A DNA stretch of 64,000 nt from Undaria pinnatifida. Taxonomy: Eukaryota > Sar > Phaeophyceae > Laminariales > Alariaceae. Under the pieces are notes generated by a model, which saw only the letters and a program-made list of their open reading frames with translations, was not told the DNA's origin and made no database searches. The position numbers were made by a program, and so were the translations under genes. The number at the start of each line of letters is the position of its first letter. Within the stretch, counting starts at the first letter, position 1. The stretch covers positions 14,910,935-14,974,934 of the forward strand of contig JABAKD010000021.1 in NCBI GenBank assembly GCA_012845835.1, given 5' to 3'. Of the stretch, positions 58,001 through 64,000 are shown in pieces.

Positions 58001-59882
58001 GGTAGGGGAGGCGGTGCAGGCGAATGGGCAGGTGCGCAGAAGGATGCGGGGGGAGGGGGTACTACTACTAGCTTATCGTTGGATGTTATGTGCTCTATTA
58101 TCAATCGGGGTGCCGTTTGGTGTAGGCTTGGAGGCGTGCGCGCTGCCGGTCGTGTGACCTCTTCCCCCCTAACCACCCTCAGCCAACTTTAACACCTACC
58201 CCAACTACCTCCCCGACTTTTAACCACGACTATTCACCCCCCCCGACCCCCCCCCCCCCCTAAGTTGCCACTCTCCCCCCAAGGGATGCGTAGTCAATGG
58301 TAGAATTACAAAGGCTAGCAACAAATGAGTACCCCCCCCCCCCCCTTCCCGTCCCGAATCACCCCCCCCCCCCCCCGACCCGTTTTCCTTTTGGGATTAT
58401 CGGTAGGCGCTACGGGTCGCGATGGCGCGGTTGGAGGAGAAGGCCGGCAAAGACGACCTCACGGCAAAGGTACGTACTGTACTGCCAGGATATGCCTGAC
58501 GTTGACATGGAAATCACTTTTGACTTTTTAACCCTCACACGACTTCATAAAAAAAATAGTTACAAGTAAAGTATATCGAAATGTTCCCCACATGGGATAG
58601 ATCAGGTCCCTGTTGATGATCTGTTGATGACCTGTTGATGATCTGTTGATGATCTGCTGATGATTTGTGCCTTGCAGGGCAAACAGGTCCCTGTTCTAGA
58701 TGATCTGAATGGTCCACAGATCGTATGCCGCGCGAGGGCCGGATGATCTGAGTAGTCTAGTCCAATTTTTCCTCGTGATCTGTTCAATGTGTCAAATAAA
58801 AGCGTTTGATACCATACATTTGTCGATTTTTCGGTATTTCGACTGTATCGAAACTTTCAATACCATACCGGTGCAGATTGTAGTGGGTATAACCCGATTC
58901 AAGGGCATTCCCCGTGCCAATCCGAAACACGCGTTCATACCTACATATTGCTCTTATCAATACTGGGCGATTTCATTTTTGTTTGTTAATGGCAAAGGCG
59001 GGACACGCCGATTTATCCGAACGTAACGCGTTCTTCAACTGGAAACCCGTTTTCTGGGGACAAATTAGTCGGAATTAGTATAGAGAGGATTTTGGGGGCT
59101 CTAAAGGGGTTATAGCCCTTTTGAGACCCGAGTATAGCGACCAAAAGATGACTATTGCGATATTTCCAAGCGCCCATTAATACGAGAAGAAACGGCGATT
59201 GTGACGTTTCCAAGCGCCCATTAATACGAGCAGCTGTGAACGCGCAGCGGTACGAGTAAGATCATGATTTGATGATGCACCCGTCCCGTACGAGGCTTTG
59301 CATTGTTGTCGTCGTTGTTCGGACACCAATTTTATCATCATGGTCAGCCAACCAGCAGTGGCCAATGCCGTGGTCGTCAATTTTCGTCGTCATTTTTTCT
59401 CGCTGAAGTTTCACAGGGGGGTTAAATCACGAATTTTCTCTTATCTTGGGCGCTCTTAACCCCCTTTAGAGCACCCGAACCCCTCCCCATACTAATTCCA
59501 AGTAATTTTGTCCCCTAAAAGGGGTTCCAGCTGTAAAGGGGTTATTAACCCATTTCCAACGACCAAAAAAAATCCAAGTGTTTTATCCCCATGTCGGGAG
59601 TGCGGCGGTAAACGGGTAAAAATCGGGGCACCCCGATGTATTCCGATTTATCGCCGCTTTTAGATACGATATCCAACCTTAACTTGTCGGCTTCGTGCTG
59701 GTTTCCGATACACCTACGAATTGCAGGGTGAAGAGCTCGAGGCTAGAATCCGCGAGCGCGAACAAGCCCTCCGGCAATGGGGGGTGGGACGCGACTTCGC
59801 CGACAGCCTCGGGAGGGCGCACAGAGGCCTTGCGTCTGAGCTGGTGGCTGTGAAGGGCGTCTTGACCACCAAGCTGGACAGG
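49081..59882 (+). CDS. Coiled-coil protein, at least five exons, 3' end not seen
   Basis: Proposed exons are 49081-49170, 56990-57099, 57842-57908, 58407-58469 and 59727-59882. All have AG and GT borders, and phases agree at each join (0, 2, 0, 0). The protein starts MERSAGQREDM, then SYVTSLKEILNLDK, and continues with AELVFQRLLEAVEAHSSELA, GRLSALERRVAAVESA, ARLEEKAGKDDLTAK and ELEARIREREQALRQW. That is 162 residues, mostly heptad-rich coiled coil. It ends in phase 0 at DR|GTGAGA, so more exons should follow. The first intron, 7.8 kb, is full of transposons, and another exon could hide there. The donor of exon three (GCG|GTAACG) is the weakest signal. No family is recognised; cytoskeletal or ciliary scaffolds look like this. 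Confidence 0.5.
49734..50545. mobile_element. PIF/Harbinger-type MITE with 48-bp inverted ends
   Basis: The left end begins GGGCCCGAATTAACGAGGAA and the right end, inverted, GGGCCCGTATTAACGAGGAA. They match over at least 48 bp with one mismatch. TAA flanks both sides (49731-49733 and 50546-50548), the three-base target duplication typical of PIF/Harbinger. The 812-bp interior has no transposase frame. An enlarged relative lies at 52214-54726. The near-perfect ends imply recent movement. Confidence 0.85.
50549..51654. other. Intron sequence, one unassigned ORF
   Basis: A plus frame from the ATG at 50856 is open for 120 codons (SVYGNNIKTSLDAEANSNAQ, then a DFEIPK segment). It has protein-like composition but no splice or family support. 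An inverted pair around CCCGATCTCAGCCTGGTGAG at 51255 makes a small hairpin. Confidence 0.25.
51655..52084 (+). mobile_element. Retroposon family E, long copy, plus orientation
   Basis: The inverted partner of 1723-2140, almost identical over about 420 bp. It starts in a T/C-rich stretch and ends TTAATGTGAGAACAACAACA, giving the (AAC)n tail. No shared ORF. Confidence 0.7.
54070..54150 (-). mobile_element. TTAA-type MITE, diverged copy
   Basis: GTTAACGCC then a shared TTGAAGTTAGTATAGGGAGGA segment, in minus orientation relative to the tandem array. Confidence 0.5.
54375..54495 (-). mobile_element. tRNA-like SINE head, second subfamily
   Basis: In the minus sense GTCGCCCCGGTGGTCACGTG contains a TGGTCACGTGG A-box-like stretch, and GGTTTGATTCCCAAC is a B box about 50 bp on. 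The first 14 bases equal the main SINE head, but the rest differs, so it is another tRNA-derived lineage or a recombined head. Confidence 0.55.
54842..55198 (+). CDS. Unassigned ORF rich in aromatic and Cys residues
   Basis: The frame is open from a TGA at 54839 to a TGA at 55196. It lacks an ATG near its start, so if real it is a terminal exon. It begins Ala-rich and hydrophobic (PAAAAAAIVTLCLFF), then has EYPHYSGNGHYCTHRHYWWL, DFTGTIAGYWNFRGTPAVYC and SLPGSSYQCYC. The composition fits a secreted, disulphide-bonded domain better than random sequence. It lies inside the proposed first intron of the coiled-coil gene, on the same strand. It may belong to a separate gene or a transposon. Confidence 0.3.
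   Translation, partial: SQTPAAAAAAAIVTLCLFFARIHVSVLSKPRAELERQRPGTRVPAGEYPHYSGNGHYCTHRHYWWLFPSVPSDFTGTIAGYWNFRGTPAVYCLAGGFLPQASVNAYKSLPGSSYQCYC
55430..55735 (-). mobile_element. tRNA-derived SINE, complete copy
   Basis: Same layout as at 35158-35467. On this strand the head ends ACGCCACTGGGGCGACCGG, the B box lies at GGGGGACTCGAACTCGCG, and the A tail is short and interrupted (TTTATTTTGTT). The middle of the head carries an extra ATATTT. Confidence 0.8.
56022..56111 (+). mobile_element. TTAA-type MITE with both TTAA ends intact
   Basis: TTAACCCCTTTAGAGCCCC at the left and GTGAAGGGGTTAA at the right. Termini CCCCTT/AAGGGG are inverted, and TTAA flanks both sides, the hallmark of piggyBac-type insertion. 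It is the best single copy of the family. Confidence 0.75.
56112..56935. other. Intron sequence, repeat scraps
   Basis: Two inverted fragments of the repeat B end motif (about 56415-56470 and 56525-56600) and a short retroposon E tail (56870-56925). A GTGACGGTTACAGAC inverted pair near 56764-56810 makes a hairpin. No exon is seen. Confidence 0.45.
56936..56972 (+). repeat. (CCCT)n run serving as polypyrimidine tract
   Basis: Eight or more CCCT/CTCC units lie just before the AG at 56988-56989 that opens exon two of the coiled-coil gene. It probably acts as the splice polypyrimidine tract. Confidence 0.7.
57240..57640 (+). repeat. C-rich low-complexity intron
   Basis: Mostly C and T with runs of C up to 27 (57508-57535). 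Pro/Ser-rich frames of 135 and 150 codons are artefacts of composition. Confidence 0.75.
59028..59112 (-). mobile_element. TTAA-type MITE, single copy
   Basis: CTGGAAACCCGTTTTCTGGGG and GGCTCTAAAGGGGTTA mark the inverted orientation. The TTAA at the left is mutated. It lies in intron four of the coiled-coil gene. Confidence 0.6.
59456..59548 (+). mobile_element. TTAA-type MITE, single copy
   Basis: TTAACCCCCTTTAGAGC to AAAGGGGTTATTAA. TTAA is present on both sides, with three extra bases at the right. It is 340 bp from the inverted copy in the same intron. Confidence 0.65.
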
Positions 59883-60350
59883 GTGAGAAGTACGAAACAA
59901 ACTACTTGAAGTTAGAGTAAGAAAAACATCAGGATTTTTTTTCGCGGGTCAGGTGGAGTCACGGTTAAAGCCGTCCCGATCATCGAGATTCCAACACCTC
60001 CTAACCCGGCCCGACCCGTCCCGTCCCGTGATATTTGAAACGCCTCGTGTCTCGACCCCGCCCGACCCGCGAGATTTGAAAACCTCCTGACATGATCGGC
60101 GGATCGGATCAAGACCCGTGAAAAAGTCCCGAAAAATATTCGGTGGTGAAAGGGCTTCGGAGCCGTTCCCGTGTTTTTTTTTTTAAAGGACAAACACGTA
60201 TTATTACAACTCGAAGCTAGTCGACGGGAGAAGAAAGTGCGGTGTGTATCCTTCCTTCTCGTGATGAAACGAAGGCGCGTACGGTTGTGGGGAGGGGGGG
60301 GGGGAGAACCTGCTTAGGTGGCCCCGGATCTAGGGAGGGAGAAGGAAAAA

Positions 60351-60510
60351 TAGAAGTGAGAAGACGATAGAAGGGAAGAAATGTTATGCCTGTAGGAAAT
60401 GATGCCGTGGAATTGAAAAAAAAAGGAGAAAGAAAAGTGCGAAGACAATAGAAGGGATGGAATAAAAAGAACTAATGTGATGCCTGTATGAGATGATGCC
60501 GTGGGATTAA
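60351..60510 (+). repeat. Two-copy tandem repeat
   Basis: Units of about 80 bp share GAAGAC.ATAGAAGGGA and GATGCCGTGG.ATT. The copies differ by small indels. Confidence 0.65.
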
Positions 60511-60547
60511 GATATACCAGGTATGTATGAAAATCCGAGTTTGTTTT

Positions 60548-60642
60548 TCTTCGCCCGTAATAGCGCCTCGGGAATAGCGCACAGAGGCCTCGCGTCTCAG
60601 CTGGTGGCGGCGAAGGGTGTCTTAGCCTCCAAGCTGAACAAG
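60548..60642 (+). pseudogene. Partial duplicate of the last coiled-coil exon
   Basis: The sequence repeats the 3' half of exon 59727-59882: AHRGLASQLVAAKGVLASKL against AHRGLASELVAVKGVLTTKL. A single-base insertion just upstream (GGGAATAGCG for GGGAGGGCG) shifts the frame but also creates an AG that could serve as acceptor. The first half of the exon is missing. It may be a decayed copy, or an alternative exon spliced in from the new AG. Confidence 0.5.
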
Positions 60643-60701
60643 CAAGGTCACTTGGAGCAAAACAACGGCGGTGAAACCCTTCACAGCTCGCACAGGTCAC
60701 G

Positions 60702-60960
60702 ATCTAGATCATACTGATCATACAGATCATGTAGATCATACAGATCATGTAGATCATAAGATAAACTAGATACTCTACATGGAGTAGATCCTATATCTGC
60801 CGTTGTGAGATGTTGGGGCAGTATTTTTTTTTTTCAGTACAGATCCAACCTTGGAAACATTTTCTAGATCAAGCAGATCGTACGGCTCCCGCCCGGCAAC
60901 ACGAGCTAGACCATGCAGATCTTCCCTCTGAAAGATCTAGATCATCACGTGGGGATCGTA
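60702..60960 (+). repeat. GATC-rich imperfect repeat
   Basis: AGATCATGT and AGATCATAC alternate at 60715-60765, and further GATC words continue to 60950. A related GATCTGTTGATGAT repeat lies at 58610-58670 in an earlier intron. Confidence 0.7.
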
Positions 60961-60964
60961 ATCT

Positions 60965-61923
60965 GTCCGGCGCGTGAAAGGGCTGTTATTTATTAGCTCT
61001 TTTGGGGCCCACGTACAATGTATTGCGGCCAAAATGCATTTTTGGGACCCATGTATCGCGGCTGAATAAAACATACCCTGGTATAAAACGACGAGCGGGA
61101 TTCGTCAAGCGCCTAGGAAGCAAGCATGTCAGGAGACGGGCAACCGCCAAGCAGTCAGCCAGCCAGGGCCGTCCGTCAAGGCATTTCCATCCGTCTAGAC
61201 GGATTGTTCCCTACCCCCTGTCCCCTCTAGAAGAATGCATCATTTCTATGTGGAAACCCCTATTTTATTGTATTTCTGTGCTGATGGCAGGTAGAGCGTG
61301 CAACAGCAGTACAAGTGCCATCATTCCGCGTGCGTGTAATGTGTTTGTTTATCTCCAACCATTGCGCTGAACCATTTGGGGCCCATGTATAGCGACCAAA
61401 ACAAGGCAAACGTCGCCACCCGATTTCCTTTCGTGAGGGCATACACACTCCAATGACCACGGACTTGATCATGCGAGTTAATGTGAGAACAACAATAGTA
61501 ACACACCCTGTGACACGCGCGATCAGAATATCACACACAGCTTGCAGATATGGCCTTCGACGAAGTCCTCGATCTCACAGCTGTACTCGAGTAATGTAAT
61601 TTTTTTTAATATTTTTGTTTAAAAGCATCGGGTGCGCTTTCATCAAGCGCCTAGGAAAGAGCCTGCACCAGCAGTCCAAGTTGTGATCCTGCTGTGCGCG
61701 TGCGCGTCGTGTGGTACATCCGCTTCCATTTGCGGTCCGGACACACGCCATACCCCAGCAACCCCGGCTGATTCCTGTAGGCAATCTGAGATACGCAGCA
61801 GTATGCTGGTCACAGACTGTTGTGAGACAGAGAAACCGAAGTAATCGTAAACTGCAAAATGTGAGGTGATCGAGGAAAGCAAATATGCTGTATACGGTAA
61901 ACAACCCCGGTGGTTTTAGCCTC
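60965..61923. other. No gene recognised
   Basis: Holds a short retroposon E tail (61450-61500), an inverted repeat B end fragment (61505-61595), and open frames without motifs. Confidence 0.4.
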
Positions 61924-62230
61924 TTTTTGCTTTTGCACACTTGCACTTTACAGCTTCTGGACAAGCCGTGGTCAAAGGTGTCGTCCATTCTTCCCCCCCG
62001 GTTCTTGCCTTCAAATTTTATCGCGCATAGGGTTCAGTAGTCCCACTGCTCGTCGATTTTTTCATCGAGTGTTGTTGCTAACTCACGCTCTCGCGCTTTC
62101 CGCGAGTCAATTTGTGCACAAGAAAAAGTCCCAAGGAATTTCAACGAGTATGCACTCGGCGGGGCTCGAACTCCCGAAACTGACCTATACCAGGCTCGAG
62201 GGTAACCTTATACGCCACCGGGGCGACCGT
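61924..62230 (-). mobile_element. tRNA-derived SINE, complete copy
   Basis: The head ends ACGCCACCGGGGCGACCG, the B box lies at GGGGCTCGAACTCCCG, and the body matches the other copies. The A-tail region is degraded (TTTTTGCTTTTGC). Confidence 0.8.
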
Positions 62231-62935
62231 ATGATAGACTGAGGCTTCGGTTCGGTAGGGGGTGGGGTCCACGTTTTTAGCCACCTTAACTCAATTTTGG
62301 ATTATTATATAGGATAAAGTATGGAAATCGAGGACGTTGGTTTGGCCCACGTGTTGCTTCCAGTACAACGAGAAAGAAAATATCAAAAACTGCCCCAAAC
62401 ACTGCTGTAGACCCTACTTTATCCCTACCTATAGAACCTTGTCCGGGAAAAAAAAACGACTTTAGTTGTTGTCGAAAATTTGGTCGACTACATTAAAACT
62501 CATATAAAAATATTACAATATTCCCCGATTTCCATACTTTGTCCTCAGTAGTAGTCCAGATGTCTCGTGAAGGCCACAGCCCGTTTTTACTACAGCGAAT
62601 ACGACTGTTAATAGTCCGAGTGACCATCTATATGTTTTGTTGGCGCAGCGCAATAAACGATGCTATGGCGGTCGGTGGTGGCGGGATACATGCGACGGCA
62701 GGGTCAGGCATGTCAGGAGACGGCAGTTTCAGCCCTTCCTTGACAGACGGCCATTTTCGAGTAATTGACCTTGACTGACGAAAATCTACTAGGTTTTAAT
62801 GTGGAACGATCGGTTTGACACCCTTGACCGCTGAATATTTTTCCTTGGCCGACCGTCTCCTGACATCTCGGGGTGGACGTACACCATTTTTGCCCTCTAA
62901 GGGTAGTGGCTTGAGGAGATGTATACCTCACCCAA
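62231..62935. other. No gene recognised
   Basis: AT-rich sequence with a plus frame at 62539-62778 of no clear family. The segments GCATGTCAGGAGACGG (near 62707) and GACCGTCTCCTGACATCTC (near 62850) form a long imperfect inverted pair, so another fold-back element may lie here. Confidence 0.4.
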
Positions 62936-63360
62936 AACCATGTCTTTTAAGCCCCAAATTCCCTCCCCATACTAAATTCGAGTGATTTTTTTCCCAAGAA
63001 GGGTTTCCAGTTGTAATGGCGTTAACCCCTTGAGAGCCCCGAAATCCCTCCCCATACTAAATTCAAGTAAATTTGTCCCCCAAAAGGATTTCCAGTAGTG
63101 AAGGCGTTAACCCCTTGAGAGTCCCAAAATCCCTCCCCATACTAAGTTCAAGTCAATTTGTCCTCCAAAAGGGTTTCCAGTAGCGAAGGCGTTAGCCCCT
63201 TGAAAGTCCCAAAATCCCTCCCCATACTAGGTTCAAGTAATTTTGTCTCCCAGAAGGGTTTCCAGTAATGAAGGCATTAACCCCTTTAGAGCCCCAAAAT
63301 CCCTACTGATACTAAATTCAACTGAATTTGTTCCCGAAAAGGATTTTCAGTTGTAAAGGC
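62936..63360 (+). repeat. Five head-to-tail copies of the TTAA MITE, exact 85-bp period
   Basis: Unit starts are at 62936, 63021, 63106, 63191 and 63276, with the next boundary at 63361. The spacing is exactly 85 bp with no indels. Junctions read GGCGTTAACCCCTTGAGAG or close variants, so TTAA sits at each join. Units differ by scattered substitutions. This looks like amplification of one 85-bp element rather than five insertions. Confidence 0.9.
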
Positions 63361-64000
63361 GTTAAGAGGAAACGGAAAGGTGCAGCCCGATATGAATAAA
63401 GCCATATGTTCTAGGTAACAAAAAAGCGTTCAACTTGAAAAAAAAAAAGAAGTTTTTCCGACGATTTTGGGAGTAAAAAAAAAAACATTCAACTTGAAGA
63501 AAAAAACAGCCGAAAAGTTCTACTTCTGTTATGAAAATAAAAGTGCACTCCAGAGCTGTGAGATCGAAGATTTCGTCGCGACTCATCGTTGCAAGCTGTG
63601 TGAAATACTCCGATTGCGGGTACCTCTGTTGTAGCAAGTGCTCCACGGTAGTGGATGCCGCGAGACCCGAAAAGACCCGCGGATGAACACTCCCGTGACT
63701 GGCTCTGAGCAGTTGGAAACAGACGCCCCAAAAGTGAAACGTACTGACTATTTGCTAGTACAATACTCCCGGTGCTTTGGTCCATGGTGCGGCATGATAT
63801 TTTTCGTCCCCGGCGTGTTCTTTCCGATGGGGATCCCTCCTCAGCTCGGGAACTACCGCGTCCATTAAGGTATTTGCAGTCCCGTTTTTTGTGCAGCTTT
63901 GTGTCAGCAGGGTTTCACGACAGGTTCCTAATCGGTAGGTGCCGTTAGCCGGCTATCTGATTTATGTCGGCAAAGTTGGTTGGTGAAGGCAAGTGTTAGC
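63361..64000. other. No confident gene; repeat B end motif
   Basis: A repeat B end motif lies at about 63530-63620. The plus frame at 63638-63868 contains FGPWCGMIFFVPGVFFPMG and could be an exon of a membrane protein, but lacks further support. Confidence 0.3.

Overview
This is eukaryotic nuclear DNA, dense in transposons and poor in genes. It has long introns with GT..AG borders, tRNA-derived SINEs with A-rich tails, MITEs with TTAA or TAA target duplications, Copia and non-LTR retroelement remains, and long microsatellites. There are no operons, Shine-Dalgarno sites or densely packed genes. The mix of GC-rich exons, repeat-filled introns and closely spaced divergent genes suggests a brown alga or related stramenopile (Ectocarpus-like). 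That is an inference from overall character; no search was run.

Layout. 1-8.8 kb is nested repeats: SINE copies, a retroposon with an (AAC)n end, the 3' end of a LINE, a G-rich repeat family and a 34-bp tandem repeat. 8.8-13.4 kb (minus) is a frameshifted R2/CRE-like non-LTR element, with an RT, a zinc motif, a restriction-like endonuclease and an upstream RING-like ORF. 13.7-17.7 kb holds a 360-bp (TAG)n tract, tandem repeats and a 2-kb degenerate hexamer array. 19.6-24.3 kb is the strangest part: a decayed Copia Gag followed by about 4 kb built from one gag fragment copied in both orientations. 27.6-28.6 kb is a nearly perfect 1-kb palindrome carrying two copies of a zinc-finger ORF.

The reliable genes are in the right half. 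A four-exon MGRN1/LUL-type RING E3 ligase runs on the minus strand (42589 to 38109), with every splice phase consistent. A first exon of a mitochondrial MaoC/HTD2-like dehydratase is at 32.4-32.9 kb. At 48.6-49.1 kb two genes diverge from about 200 bp: a tiny two-exon ORF leftward and a coiled-coil gene rightward. The coiled-coil gene's phase-consistent exons extend to 59.9 kb across a first intron loaded with transposons.

Other highlights are a 366-bp LTR-flanked miniature element (TRIM-like) at 33.5 kb, an 812-bp PIF/Harbinger-type MITE with 48-bp inverted ends, and a head-to-tail array of a TTAA-bounded MITE with an exact 85-bp period at 62.9-63.4 kb. The genes show no common pathway. The coherent theme is transposon decay and amplification around a few unrelated host genes.
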